A DNA stretch of 64,000 bases from a virus. The notes under the pieces are model-generated. The model was not told where the DNA came from, searched no databases, and worked only from the letters and a program-made list of their open reading frames with translations. Below are positions 22,756 to 32,612 of the stretch, piece after piece. Where the stretch lies: IMG/VR virus record IMGVR_UViG_3300008339_009519, positions 1 through 64,000 of that record, one strand, 5' to 3'. The translations under genes and the position numbers were made by a program. Numbering within the stretch: position 1 is the first letter of the stretch; each line of letters begins with the position of its first letter.

Positions 22756-25700
22756 TGCTCCATTAAAACTTTTTCTAACTTTTCTTTTACAACTACAGAT
22801 GTTTTTTTATTAAACTTAAAGGTGATTATTTTGCTTCCATCTTTATAAGAAAGGAATACATAAGAACCACCATCTTTTGACTTAATTATATCATACAATT
22901 TATTTAAAGTTTTTTCGCTAATCTGAGAATCAATTTCTAAATAAATAGGAGTGCCACCAGAAAAATTAGATAGATCTAACTTTTCACATGAATTTAAAAG
23001 TATTTTTGATATAACATTTTCTTCATCTCCATCTTTAGAGACTGAACCAGTCAATGTTAATACGTCACCATTTTGGAAAAAATCATCTTGATAGTTCTTT
23101 GCCTCACGGGGGAAAACAATTATTTCAATGTCTGAAGATATGTCTTGCAAGTTAAACTTAAACATCTTTGCTCCCTTCTTGGTAATCATTTTCTTCGCTC
23201 CTGAAACAATCCCAGCTATAGTTACGCGTGAGCCAGCAGGAAGATCAGCTATATCTATGATTTCATAGCTAACTTGCTTGCTAAGAAGATCCCAAACTCC
23301 ATCTACTGGATTTTTTGAAACATAAATACCAAGTTCTTCTTTTTCTTTTTCTAGAATTTTTAATTCTGTTTGTCTACCGAAGTCTTGGTCAAGTGCTTCA
23401 TCTATCAATTCATCTAATGCTCCTGCATTAGCTAAATGTTCTAGTGTTGATTTTTTTAACACTGATGGGTTTGTTCTTCTAAAGAAATCATACATACTAA
23501 CATACGGGTTTTTAACATCTCTAGAAGAGAGAATAGCTTCAGAAACTGCATAACCTATCCCATTGATAGCAGAAAGACCAAAGATAATTGTCTCATTATC
23601 TATCACAGCAAAATCTTCAACTGACTTATTTATTGAAGGGCTTAGAACCTCAAGGCCAAGTTTTCTACAGTCAGCCAAATATAATGCTAGCTTATCTTTA
23701 TTGCCAGTAACAGATGACAACAAAGCCGCCATATACTCTGCAGTATAATTTGTTTTTAAGTATGCTGTTATGTATGAAATCATCGCATAACTTGCAGCGT
23801 GAGCTCTATTGAAACCATAGCCACCAAAGTATTCAATATCTGAATAAATTTTATTAGCTTTTTCTTCTGACAAATTAGATTTTTTAATGCAGCCTTTAAC
23901 AAACTTATCTCTGAAAAGAGCAATTTTATCCATCAGCTTTTTGCCAATTACTTTACGTAGATCATCAGCTTCCGCAGAACTAAAGCCAGCAAGTTCTCTG
24001 GCGACACCAAGTACGTCTTCCTGGTAAAGCATGATGCCTAGTGATGGGCCTAGAACTTTTTCTAGATTTGGATGGTCATATTCAATACTAGTGCGCGCAT
24101 GCTTTCTAGATATGTAAAGCTTATCCATACCAGATCCCATAGGACCAGGTCTGTAAAGTGATATAAGAGCCATTATATCTTCTACTGTTTGAGGTTGAAG
24201 CTGAACCATAAGTTCACGCATGCCAGTTGACTCAAGCTGGAAAACGCCTATCGCATTCCCTCTACAAAGCTCGTTAAATGTTTTATAATCATTTAATGGT
24301 ATCTCATCAACATCTATGTGTACGCCTCTTGTCTTTTGCACAAGTTTAATACAGTAGTCTATGACTCCAAGGTTTCTTAACCCAAGAAAGTCAATTTTTA
24401 ATAGTCCACATTGTTCTACTCTTCCCATGTCCCACTGAGTAATAACAGGGTTGTCTACTCCTTTTTGCATGATGGGAAGATATTCTGTTAATGGATCTCT
24501 AGAAATAACTACACCAGCTGCATGCATTCCAGTTTGTCTTATCAAGCCTTCTAGGCCAAAGGCTGCATCAACTATCTGCTTAGCGTCTTCGTCTTTTTCG
24601 TATAGCTCAGAAAAATCTTTAACTTCCATGCATTCAGAAAGGGTTTTTGAAACTCCAAGCACTGGTGCTGGGACAAGCTTTGCTACCTTATCACCACCAG
24701 CAAAATCATAGGCTAAAGCTCTAGCTGCGTCTCTAATAGATTGTCGTGCACCAGTTTTATTAAAAGTACATATATGTGCTACTCGGTCATCTCCGTATTT
24801 GTTTCTAGCATAATCAATTACTTTATCTCTATGTCTATCATCAAAGTCTAAGTCAATATCCGGCATTGACTTTCTTCCTTCAACCAAGAATCTTTCAAAC
24901 AGCAAACCAAATTTTAATGGATCTAAATTTGTAATTCCTAAAGCGTAAGATAAAATACTTCCAGCTGCAGAACCTCTTCCCCAGCCTACTCTAATATCAT
25001 TTGCTTTTGCCCATTGAACTAAATCAGAAACAACTAAGAAATATTCTGGATAACCCATTTCCTTAACTACGCGAAGTTCGTGATTAGCGCGTGCTAAAAC
25101 TTCTTCTGGAAGAGGATCCCCATACTTTTTCTTAAGACCTTCCCAAGCTAACTCATCAAGATAGTCATCTGTTTTTTTATTTTCTGGAAGTGGAAAATGA
25201 GGAAAGTATAGTTCACCAAACTTTAAGTTAACATTAACCATGTCTGCAATGTGCATTGTGTTTTTTAACCATTCCTCTGAAAACACTTCAGCCATCTCAT
25301 CATATGATTTTAAATAAAAATTGTCTCCGCTAAATGAAAAACGGTTTTCTGTATTTATATTTGAGTTAGTTGATACACACAACATAATATCGTGAGCTCG
25401 TGCATCTTCTTTATGCACGTAGTGACAGTCGCCTGTTGGTATTATCTTTGCGCCAATTGTATTAGCTATTTTTATTAAGTCAGATGTAATTTTTAATTGC
25501 TCACTTAATCCATGATTTTGTATTTCTATAAAATAATTTTCTTTACCTAAAATGTCCTGCATTTTTGCGGCAGTTGTGAGAGCAAAATTATAATCTCCTC
25601 TTAATAACGCCTGAGCTATCTCCCCATTGAGGCACCCAGAAAGCACTATAAGACCATCAGCGTGCTCTGCTATGAGTTCGTGGTCTATTCTAGGCTTAAC

Positions 25701-26075
25701 ATAATATCCATCTAAATATGACCTAGAAGATAGTTTTATTAAGTTGTGATAACCAGTATTGTTTTTAGCTAGTATTGTTAAATGATATGGGCCTCTTTGT
25801 TCCCACTCATTTTTTGCTGGACCTGATCTTTCTTCCTCATCTCTATCAAATCTAGATTTTCTAGCTTGATAAAACTCAGAACCAAGTATTGGTTTCACTC
25901 CACAAGCTGTGCCTGCATCATAAAAGTCTAACCATGAGTGTATGTTTCCATGGTCAGTACTAGCAAGACCGACCATCCCAAGTGACTTGGCTTTAGAAAA
26001 ATATTCTTCTACTTTACCATGACCATCTAACATTGAAAAGACAGTATGGTTATGTAGGTTGGTCCAATTTTTCAA
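22752..26075 (-). CDS. dnaE: DNA polymerase III alpha subunit-like (DnaE)
   Basis: 1107 residues, a full-length DnaE. N-terminal PHP domain (NLHNHTVFSMLDG, STDHGN). The polymerase core has PDIDLDFDD (metal-binding acidic residues) and a conserved SLYRPGPMGSGMD loop; GGYGFNRAHAASYAMISY is near the finger/thumb end. Then come tandem HhH and an OB-fold (VTIAGIVSGAKKM) and a small C-terminal domain. Replicates the phage genome; the DnaE type instead of family A or B is common among actinophages and related large phages. No CGG codon seen. Confidence 0.95.
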   Translation of the reverse strand: MKNWTNLHNHTVFSMLDGHGKVEEYFSKAKSLGMVGLASTDHGNIHSWLDFYDAGTACGVKPILGSEFYQARKSRFDRDEEERSGPAKNEWEQRGPYHLTILAKNNTGYHNLIKLSSRSYLDGYYVKPRIDHELIAEHADGLIVLSGCLNGEIAQALLRGDYNFALTTAAKMQDILGKENYFIEIQNHGLSEQLKITSDLIKIANTIGAKIIPTGDCHYVHKEDARAHDIMLCVSTNSNINTENRFSFSGDNFYLKSYDEMAEVFSEEWLKNTMHIADMVNVNLKFGELYFPHFPLPENKKTDDYLDELAWEGLKKKYGDPLPEEVLARANHELRVVKEMGYPEYFLVVSDLVQWAKANDIRVGWGRGSAAGSILSYALGITNLDPLKFGLLFERFLVEGRKSMPDIDLDFDDRHRDKVIDYARNKYGDDRVAHICTFNKTGARQSIRDAARALAYDFAGGDKVAKLVPAPVLGVSKTLSECMEVKDFSELYEKDEDAKQIVDAAFGLEGLIRQTGMHAAGVVISRDPLTEYLPIMQKGVDNPVITQWDMGRVEQCGLLKIDFLGLRNLGVIDYCIKLVQKTRGVHIDVDEIPLNDYKTFNELCRGNAIGVFQLESTGMRELMVQLQPQTVEDIMALISLYRPGPMGSGMDKLYISRKHARTSIEYDHPNLEKVLGPSLGIMLYQEDVLGVARELAGFSSAEADDLRKVIGKKLMDKIALFRDKFVKGCIKKSNLSEEKANKIYSDIEYFGGYGFNRAHAASYAMISYITAYLKTNYTAEYMAALLSSVTGNKDKLALYLADCRKLGLEVLSPSINKSVEDFAVIDNETIIFGLSAINGIGYAVSEAILSSRDVKNPYVSMYDFFRRTNPSVLKKSTLEHLANAGALDELIDEALDQDFGRQTELKILEKEKEELGIYVSKNPVDGVWDLLSKQVSYEIIDIADLPAGSRVTIAGIVSGAKKMITKKGAKMFKFNLQDISSDIEIIVFPREAKNYQDDFFQNGDVLTLTGSVSKDGDEENVISKILLNSCEKLDLSNFSGGTPIYLEIDSQISEKTLNKLYDIIKSKDGGSYVFLSYKDGSKIITFKFNKKTSVVVKEKLEKVLMEQ

Positions 26076-26278
26076 TTTATCCCTCTCTCCCTATCAGAGT
26101 TACCAAGTGATTGATCTCTTGTTTCTCTATAGGTTATAATTACAATTCCTCCACAAAACTTACAAGGAACAGCTATACCAGCTTGAGCAAACGCGCTATT
26201 TTCCATGTAGCCCATTGGCTGATCTGATTTACACTCAGAGCAGACGCCAATTACATCATCTGGATTTCTTATTGCCAT
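26072..26278 (-). CDS. Small zinc-ribbon protein
   Basis: 68 residues. CSEC and CKFC pairs separated by 30 residues form one zinc ribbon. Sits between the primase and DnaE with overlaps at both ends, which suggests a replication accessory role. Confidence 0.6.
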   Translation of the reverse strand: MAIRNPDDVIGVCSECKSDQPMGYMENSAFAQAGIAVPCKFCGGIVIITYRETRDQSLGNSDRERGIN

Positions 26279-27471
26279 TATTTTCCTCTTTCTTTATATT
26301 TTTATAGGCGTATCTAATTGGTGATGGTGAAGACTTTTCTGTAGTTTCAACATATTTGTTTCCAATTTGAGCCCATTTATTTTTTCTTTCTAGTTTACAT
26401 TCTCCACAGCCAACACCGACTGCATTTGCTCTATCACAAGTAAATGGTCTACCGCCAGTTCCCATCTGTCTTCTTTTAACCCAATCATTTATGTGTGCAG
26501 AAGATTTATCAAATGAGTAATCAGAGCAGTTGCTGAGTATTTCATGCAGAAACTTTATCGAATCTTCAGTATAAGTTAGTATTGAACACAAAAACAATCT
26601 AGCTTCGTGTTCCAAAAAATGCTGTTCTTCAGCTTGTTTTTTTAGTCTTGCAACAGCAGAGCAACCGTGAAGAAGGGCGTCTCTATCAAAAACTTTATGG
26701 GTTTCTTTTAAGTCTTTAAAAGCTTTTGAACCAAACTTATTAAAATAGTCTAGAGGATTGTCTTTTCTTTTTTCATCTTCTTCCATTTCATAAATGTTTT
26801 CTCGATACCATTCATTAGCTGAGTAAGCAAAGCTTTGTTCAGCTACATCAATAGGCTGCAAAGTAGAAGAGTAATTCACTATTGTTTCTTGATCAGAATA
26901 TAAGATTGAATCATTACCAAGTGGATTTAAAAGAGTTTTATATAGACCAGTACTTTGGTGCTTAGACCCAGGTAAACGCCACATTCTTCTTAGATCATAT
27001 ACGCTAAAATCAAGACTAACTAATTCAAGATCTTTCTTTAATTTTGTTGCGATATATCTAAATACTTTAGGTAGTGTATTGCTAGGGTTAATGCCTAAGG
27101 CAACAGGTTCACATTCTATATGGAAGCCTTTTTTGCCAGTAAAATACACTAAAATAGATTGCTTTGGGATTCGTTTTGCAAGATATTCGTATAACTTAAC
27201 ACACTCTTGCATAGCTACACTAAAGTCTGCGTGATCCAGGTCAAAGTAAAGTGGTCCGAAGACGTGTAGCTTTTTCTAGATCTTCTGAGTTATAGGCAAA
27301 TACAGAAGTGTATATACCATTGTTATTATTTTTTTCTGAATACTCTTTGATATCTTTAAACTCAATGATTTTATTCTTCTCTCTTATAACCCTACCAAGA
27401 GAGGGAACGTATCTTGCGACTTCATAATATTTCCATTCAGAAAGAAATTTACTATCTAAGTTAATTTTCAT
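26256..27471 (-). CDS. Archaeo-eukaryotic-type primase (AEP), needs +1 frameshift
   Basis: 404 residues with recoding. Frame 0 reads to RLRTTLL and a stop; CGG at 27258-27256 is codon 72. Skipping C gives RLGPLYFDLDHADFSV, the AEP catalytic acidic motif (YFDLDH). TGKKGFHIE and a basic DLRRMWRLPGSKHQSTGLYK segment follow, as in AEP small-subunit-like primases. A C-terminal zinc knuckle (CDRANAVGVGCGEC) is present. Makes primers for the DnaE polymerase. A reading from the internal ATG at 27212 would lack the catalytic motif. Confidence 0.88.
27256..27258 (-). other. +1 recoding site 7 (CTT CGG A)
   Basis: Codon 72 of the primase; C-skip restores the GxLYFDLD catalytic strand. Confidence 0.88.
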
Positions 27472-27636
27472 AATACTTTTGTTTTACCGAGTGTTTTGGT
27501 TGATATTTATTAGTGTATTTTTTTTATTCAAAAAAGATTCTGAATGAGTTCTATAATATATAGATTCTTCTATAAAGTAATCTAATCTTTTTAAGAGAGT
27601 AAATCTTTTTAGGATTATATTGTTATCATTCGTCAT
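27468..27636 (-). CDS. Small hypothetical protein before primase, needs +1 frameshift
   Basis: 55 residues with recoding; starts at ATG 27636 inside the end of the HD-domain gene. The sequence is basic and helical (KRFTLLKRLDYFIEESIYY). Frame 0 has ACT-CGG-TAA, so CGG is the last sense codon. Skipping C gives NTGKTKVL and a TGA that overlaps the primase ATG as ATGA. The overlap is the usual coupling seen throughout this genome, which supports the recoded reading. No family recognised. Confidence 0.65.
27487..27489 (-). other. +1 recoding site 8 (ACT CGG T)
   Basis: Codon 50 of the small protein; C-skip bypasses an immediate TAA and ends on the primase start (ATGA). Confidence 0.68.
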
Positions 27637-28315
27637 AATTTTTCCATCTAGATTCTACCACATTGTCGACCTCAACAATATGATGGAGCTTAGACGAAAT
27701 ATTGTCTGCCATGTGCACTATCATATCCATAAATGTAATTGGAGTAGTTTCGGGGACTGGTGACCATGGGCCTAAATGACATCTTACCAAACGCAGAATT
27801 GATTGAACTACATCTTCTGACAAAAACAATGTTGAAGACTGCACTTCTGAAGCATAATTTTTGTCATCTTCTTGACATCTTCGGACAAAAAGGCCTACTG
27901 TGTATGGGTGCATTGGATCATACTTGTATGCATTAGATGTTTCATCCTTTACACCTTTAGTAACATCATGCAAAAGCATTGCTGCGATAACTATGTCAAT
28001 ATCTTCTTGCGGGAGGGAGTATGAATCGCACATAATTCTTGCAATTTTTACTGCTCTCTTTGTATGAAGGACATTGCCCCCCTCTCCATGCTCGTCTTTT
28101 GGATGATATTTGCCAGAAAAACTAGATGGTATTTGCCAAAATCCATCAGCTCTATACAATATAGATCTTACAAAAGATCTAATTCCTTCATCAATTATTA
28201 AATTGATTTCTTCAAGAAGAGGTTCTAATATTTTATCCTCATCTTTTAAAGAAGTTGTTTGAATTTTATCTGATAAAAGATCATCAAGAACATTATTGGA
28301 ATTATTTTTTGACAT
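27626..28315 (-). CDS. HD-domain phosphohydrolase
   Basis: 229 residues from ATG 28315, chosen because AAAGGAG lies just before it; a longer reading from 28342 is less likely. HTKRAVKIARIM supplies His, AAMLLHDVTKG the HD pair, and HPYTVGLF with later Asp completes the HD fold. Family members cleave nucleotides or cyclic nucleotides, possibly nucleotide-pool or host-signal control. Confidence 0.75.
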   Translation of the reverse strand: MSKNNSNNVLDDLLSDKIQTTSLKDEDKILEPLLEEINLIIDEGIRSFVRSILYRADGFWQIPSSFSGKYHPKDEHGEGGNVLHTKRAVKIARIMCDSYSLPQEDIDIVIAAMLLHDVTKGVKDETSNAYKYDPMHPYTVGLFVRRCQEDDKNYASEVQSSTLFLSEDVVQSILRLVRCHLGPWSPVPETTPITFMDMIVHMADNISSKLHHIVEVDNVVESRWKNYDE

Positions 28316-29105
28316 TTTTTTGCTCCTTTTTTTCCCATGCAACCCACTTAGAGCATGGCTTATCGAATGGGCATGACTTGCAATATGAGGTTAGCCCTCT
28401 TCTTGAAGGAAATGTTTTTTCCTCGTACAAAGAATTGCACCAGTATTTTAAAGCTTCGATGTCTGCATTTTCTACTGAAAATTCTATAAAATCTGATTTT
28501 TGATTCATTAAATCAACATAACCAAAACTAGTTATATTCTTTTTGTCACAGAACTTATTCATAAAGCCAACGTTCATTACCGCAAAATCAAAAATATAAC
28601 TGTCTTCATACTTTAGCTTGTGATTAAACACCCATTTAACAACATATATTTTTTTATTTTTTGAATAAATTAAATCAAACTTATCTTTAATTGCTACATC
28701 ATCAGTTATTGGTGCGATATATTCTTCATCAATACCAATAGGTATAATATCTTGATCTCCAAAGTTTTCTATAAGATCTAATAAAACAAATGCTGCTTTG
28801 CTTGTCAAGCTAGCTGTATTCCCATACAAGGTTTCGTGCTGCTCATAAACAATATCAAATGAAGATGTCTCTTTAGGAAACCATAACTTTTCCCATCTAT
28901 TCAAAAGTGAGGCGTACGATGGAGTCACACCTGCTTGTTTTTTATAAAAGAAATAATGAACAATACTTTTTAATGTTGATTCAAACTTTGCAGACAGCAG
29001 TTGTCTTCCACCAATTGTTTCAGCCAGCTTTTCTCTGTGTCTAAAATCGTAAAGTCTTTCACATGTTTGAAAATCTTTTAATTGTTGTGTTGTTATGTGT
29101 AACAT
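28302..29105 (-). CDS. RecB/Cas4-like protein with degenerate catalytic core
   Basis: 267 residues. ITTQQLKDFQTCERLYDFRH and C-terminal YCKSCPFDKPC match the Cas4/RecB-like fold, with a possible Fe-S cluster. Where the partner nuclease (21206-21998) has VDYKTGK, this protein has VVKWVFNHK, so the D-x-K residues look lost. It may be a non-catalytic partner of that nuclease or a structural paralogue (inference). Overlaps the HD gene start by 14 bases. Confidence 0.75.
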   Translation of the reverse strand: MLHITTQQLKDFQTCERLYDFRHREKLAETIGGRQLLSAKFESTLKSIVHYFFYKKQAGVTPSYASLLNRWEKLWFPKETSSFDIVYEQHETLYGNTASLTSKAAFVLLDLIENFGDQDIIPIGIDEEYIAPITDDVAIKDKFDLIYSKNKKIYVVKWVFNHKLKYEDSYIFDFAVMNVGFMNKFCDKKNITSFGYVDLMNQKSDFIEFSVENADIEALKYWCNSLYEEKTFPSRRGLTSYCKSCPFDKPCSKWVAWEKKEQKNVKK

Positions 29106-29112
29106 AGTGCCC

Positions 29113-30582
29113 TTACAATATATTGATACTAGACATGAGTTCTTCCATGTCTTCTGAGTTAACTATTTTAGCGTATGATTCTGCTGTTATCGGTTCATAT
29201 TCAACATATTTTTTATGCTGATCTATGTACTTAACTAGAGGAGAATTGTACACATATGTAGATCCAGTTATTCTATTTTTTGGGATCTGCAGTTGCATTA
29301 TATTCTCATCTTCTGAATCATCTCCACTTATTAATTTTTTTTCTGTAATAAATATTGTGACAGCACACTTTTGCTGGATAGAAAGAGAGCCGCCAGTATC
29401 AGACTGCTGAACTACTTCTCTTCTTTCTTTCATTCTGTTTGCGTTTTCTTGAGCTGTGATAATTAAGACGCAACTCATATCTCTAGCAAGCTTCTCTAGT
29501 CTAACCATCATCTCTTCAAACTCACCCCAACGTGGCTTACCTTTTCCTGAAGATCTAGTGAACATGGATTGGATTGTGTCAATCACAATAACGTCTGGGA
29601 TTAGTTCCGAATGACCCATAATGCTTCGTAGCCACTTTTCAAGGTCCTCAAAATATGGAGTATCTGGGTCATGTCTAACCATGAATCTGTCGCCCCACTG
29701 GTTTAGCTTTTCTTGGAACTTATTTAAGTTGTCTTCTTTTTCTTTATCAGACCAATTTGATGCTTCTGCATATACGTTCTTCTCTATTATCTGAGTCATA
29801 AGAACTCTTTCCCAGTGAGGAACTGCTTCCTCAAAGTTTACGTATAATACTCTATAACCAGTATCTGCCCAATTGTTAACTAAGCATTTGGCAAAAGTGC
29901 TTTTGCCTTTTCCAGAAGGAGCAATAATCGCATGAACTGCGCCCCTAAAGAAACCTCCCTCGTCCGTATACCCCATTGCTCTATTCAAAGATTTGTATTG
30001 GGTTGGAAGAAAACTTGGTATATCCAAAAGAGACTCTGCTCTTTTCGCTATATCTTCTGCTGTAGTAACGCTATCTAAAGGGTTAAAATTTAATTCATTT
30101 TCTAAGTTTTTAATTTCTGTTGTTATCTCAGAAATTCTAGCTATTTCTTTAGCTGTCTTTTCCCCTTTTTGAGTTAAAATAAACTCTAGTTCCTGGAGAA
30201 TATTAAGCTGCTTTTGTTTGTTGGCTCTATGTTTAATTACCTGAGTTACAGACTCATGATCTGATATCTTTATATTTAAAAGAATATCTATCATGGTGTC
30301 AACACCTATTGCACCACCAAGACCTGAATGTATATCTGTTTCTGATTCAAGCCAAGACTTAAAAGCAACCGGATCAACTAAGTCTAGTTTAGTAACATGA
30401 TGATAAGCTAAAAGTGCTTTGTAAAATTCATTTATTCCAATTTGGTTATTTATTGTGCCAACGATATCTTCAGGCAGTTGCGCGTCAAAGTACGCAATCG
30501 AGCCAGGGTTTCTAAGAGAAAGGGCAAAAACCTGGTATTCAATTGGATACTGAGGAGTCTCAGTCTTTACTTCTTCTTCCAT
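29113..30582 (-). CDS. dnaB: Replicative DNA helicase, DnaB family
   Basis: 489 residues. N-terminal helical domain, then RecA-like core with Walker A APSGKGKST (about residue 225), Walker B VIVIDTIQSM, and QENANRMKERREV as a conserved DnaB segment. Loads with the primase and DnaE in this operon. Start overlaps the next upstream gene by 23 bases. Confidence 0.9.
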   Translation of the reverse strand: MEEEVKTETPQYPIEYQVFALSLRNPGSIAYFDAQLPEDIVGTINNQIGINEFYKALLAYHHVTKLDLVDPVAFKSWLESETDIHSGLGGAIGVDTMIDILLNIKISDHESVTQVIKHRANKQKQLNILQELEFILTQKGEKTAKEIARISEITTEIKNLENELNFNPLDSVTTAEDIAKRAESLLDIPSFLPTQYKSLNRAMGYTDEGGFFRGAVHAIIAPSGKGKSTFAKCLVNNWADTGYRVLYVNFEEAVPHWERVLMTQIIEKNVYAEASNWSDKEKEDNLNKFQEKLNQWGDRFMVRHDPDTPYFEDLEKWLRSIMGHSELIPDVIVIDTIQSMFTRSSGKGKPRWGEFEEMMVRLEKLARDMSCVLIITAQENANRMKERREVVQQSDTGGSLSIQQKCAVTIFITEKKLISGDDSEDENIMQLQIPKNRITGSTYVYNSPLVKYIDQHKKYVEYEPITAESYAKIVNSEDMEELMSSINIL

Positions 30583-31225
30583 TTTTTCTTTGCTCTTTCA
30601 TCTGCTTATAATATTTTTTATTGCGTTCTGATCTTATCTCTTTTGCTTTTTGATACATCTGATTTTGTTTTACACTTGGTTTTTTTATTTTTTTAACTAC
30701 AGATTTATCATCGGCTGTACTTTTTATGGCGTCTAATATTCTAGCATAGACATTCTCTTCTGATATGTTGTCATTATATCTAAATACGACAAGTACAATT
30801 CCTTGTTCTGCACAAAGAACGGCTTTTTTGTCATCTCTCTTTTGTGCTTCAATAAACTCATCTTTAGAATCAAAAAATAATGGGCTATATTTGAAATGCT
30901 GTATGCCATGAAACTCAAGAGCAAGTTTGTAGGAAGGGCAATATACGTCTAATTTTAACCTATCTCCGATATGATATTCATTAACTATTTTTTGACCTGG
31001 TAATAGTTTTTTAGCAACGCTAGTTAAGACTGTTTGCCCCTTTGACATCTTTCTTCTGTGATCTTTTACCCAGTAAAGACCAAGTTTTTTAAGCATGGAG
31101 TTAAGCTCATTTAATGTCAACTCCATACTCTGGGCAATTGCAGAGAAAGATTTATCTGTCTCAAATAAAAGATGAGTCAGATACTGTTTGTCTGTAAGTT
31201 CGTCTTTTTTATTTCTTTGAATCAT
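30560..31225 (-). CDS. Vsr-like endonuclease with helix-turn-helix N-terminus
   Basis: 221 residues. An N-terminal HTH (FSAIAQSMELTLNELNSMLKK) is followed by GDRLKLDVYCPSYKLALEFHGIQH and QKRDDKKAVLCAEQGIVLVVFRYND, the Vsr/very-short-patch-like nuclease pattern (Asp, Glu, then His). The C-terminus is highly basic. Similar proteins occur in phages as endonucleases of undetermined target; could be a homing-type or repair enzyme. Confidence 0.75.
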   Translation of the reverse strand: MIQRNKKDELTDKQYLTHLLFETDKSFSAIAQSMELTLNELNSMLKKLGLYWVKDHRRKMSKGQTVLTSVAKKLLPGQKIVNEYHIGDRLKLDVYCPSYKLALEFHGIQHFKYSPLFFDSKDEFIEAQKRDDKKAVLCAEQGIVLVVFRYNDNISEENVYARILDAIKSTADDKSVVKKIKKPSVKQNQMYQKAKEIRSERNKKYYKQMKEQRKNGRRSKD

Positions 31226-31856
31226 TAGTCTTGACCAACGATCTAGCAGCGTTTAAAGTTCTACCAAGGTCAAGGATTGACATATTTGATTCTGCCCAAA
31301 TTTTGGGTGCAATTGCCGAACTTAGCATTGGGCAGTCAAGTATAACTATCTCTGCACCATTTCTATTAGAAAGTACTTCTTTAGTTATGCTATCTACTTT
31401 TGAATAAAAGTCATTGTATGGCACCTGTATAAAGGTTGAATCTGTGGAAAAGTATTTTCCTATGTATGATTCATTTTGGAATGAAACAACAACTGCTTTA
31501 GTATATTTAAAATACCACGAAGCGAAAGTTTTGAATACATCATAGTTATTATTAATGTAGTATTCTAAAAAACCTGGGTCATAAAAATTACTTGCGTTAA
31601 TACCCAATTCTTTAAATCTCTCAAGAGAAGAATTAACTAAATCGTTTTGAGCTGCTCTGACAAACAGTTCATCTTGATTTTGCAATCCATCAAGAATACA
31701 TTTCGTGAAATGCTTCGGTGGTTTTTTGTCACCCTTTACTTCACCTATTGCTGAAAAAATCGCAGATCTTGTGTATGTCACAAAAGCAAATCTTTGTTTG
31801 TTTTCTAGAAGAAGAGAAACTTTTTTGATTGTGTCTGGTGCATTATATGTTTTCAT
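31209..31856 (-). CDS. Possible GT-D-like glycosyltransferase (DUF1792-like)
   Basis: 215 residues. The opening FAFVTYTRSAIFSAIGE and the C-terminal ILDCPMLSSAIAPKIWAESNMSILDLGRTL resemble the GT-D fold (DUF1792 type). The match is weak in the catalytic part, so I call it tentative. It overlaps the next upstream GT2-like gene by four bases, which supports a glycan role. Confidence 0.5.
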   Translation of the reverse strand: MKTYNAPDTIKKVSLLLENKQRFAFVTYTRSAIFSAIGEVKGDKKPPKHFTKCILDGLQNQDELFVRAAQNDLVNSSLERFKELGINASNFYDPGFLEYYINNNYDVFKTFASWYFKYTKAVVVSFQNESYIGKYFSTDSTFIQVPYNDFYSKVDSITKEVLSNRNGAEIVILDCPMLSSAIAPKIWAESNMSILDLGRTLNAARSLVKTNDSKK

Positions 31857-32554
31857 ATTCCGAAATTTCCCCAGTTAATTAGTGTTGGATTAGGATCGAT
31901 AATTGATTGGATATGGTTTAAGTTGTGAAACTCGCCCTTGTCTAAATTCATGTATCTCATATACTTATTTTGCTTGTCGTCATCGTAAGTATATCCTAAG
32001 TGCTGCATGATTAAGCCAGAGTGGAGCCAATAATTTTTTCTTCTAATGTCTTCAACTACATATGTAGGTTCAGAACCACAAGCTAACTTGCGATCTAAAA
32101 ACTTACCATCAGGTTTAAATCTAAAGATTCTTGAGCTATTATTGGGTGCCCATAGTTTATCAACTCTATATTGTGATTCATTCCACATATGATAAAAACG
32201 CACATTTACTACATCATATGGTGATTTATCTAAAACTGTTTTAATATTACTATTATTAATATCTTCAACGTTGTACAGCTTTTCATCACAGTCTATTGCG
32301 ATAATCCAATCGCCTTCACTTGCGTGATTTTCTAAATTGCGCCAAGCTTTTGCTCGTAGCAAACCTTCATTTGAAGAAAATAAAGGCTCTTCATTTGAGT
32401 AGACTTCCGCATACTTCTTAGCTATTTCAGCTGTGTCATCTGTTGAGCAGTCGTCTGTAAAAACTATTTTATCTACTTGGCTTTTAATTCTCTGAAGAAC
32501 TGGCTCCAAAAATCTAGAAGACTCATTTCTTCCAACCATTTGTGCAATGATCAT
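31853..32554 (-). CDS. GT2-like glycosyltransferase
   Basis: 233 residues. MIIAQMVGRNESSRFLEPVL, FTDDCSTDDT, and IAIDCDEKLYN (DxD) give a GT2 fold of the 'beta-1,4-glucosyltransferase-like' type. Terminator at 32576-32607 separates it from the upstream gene, so it would have its own promoter nearby. Confidence 0.85.
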   Translation of the reverse strand: MIIAQMVGRNESSRFLEPVLQRIKSQVDKIVFTDDCSTDDTAEIAKKYAEVYSNEEPLFSSNEGLLRAKAWRNLENHASEGDWIIAIDCDEKLYNVEDINNSNIKTVLDKSPYDVVNVRFYHMWNESQYRVDKLWAPNNSSRIFRFKPDGKFLDRKLACGSEPTYVVEDIRRKNYWLHSGLIMQHLGYTYDDDKQNKYMRYMNLDKGEFHNLNHIQSIIDPNPTLINWGNFGI

Positions 32555-32575
32555 TTTTACTCCAATGTATAGAAA

Positions 32576-32607
32576 AGCCAGAGCTAGAAAAAAATCTAGC
32601 CCTGGCT
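32576..32607 (-). terminator. Intrinsic terminator on minus strand
   Basis: A 13-base stem with one G-U pair: AGCCAGGGCTAGA pairs with TCTAGCTCTGGCT around a loop of six T, followed by a T-rich tail. It closes the small gene 32613-32804. Confidence 0.8.
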
Positions 32608-32612
32608 AGTAC

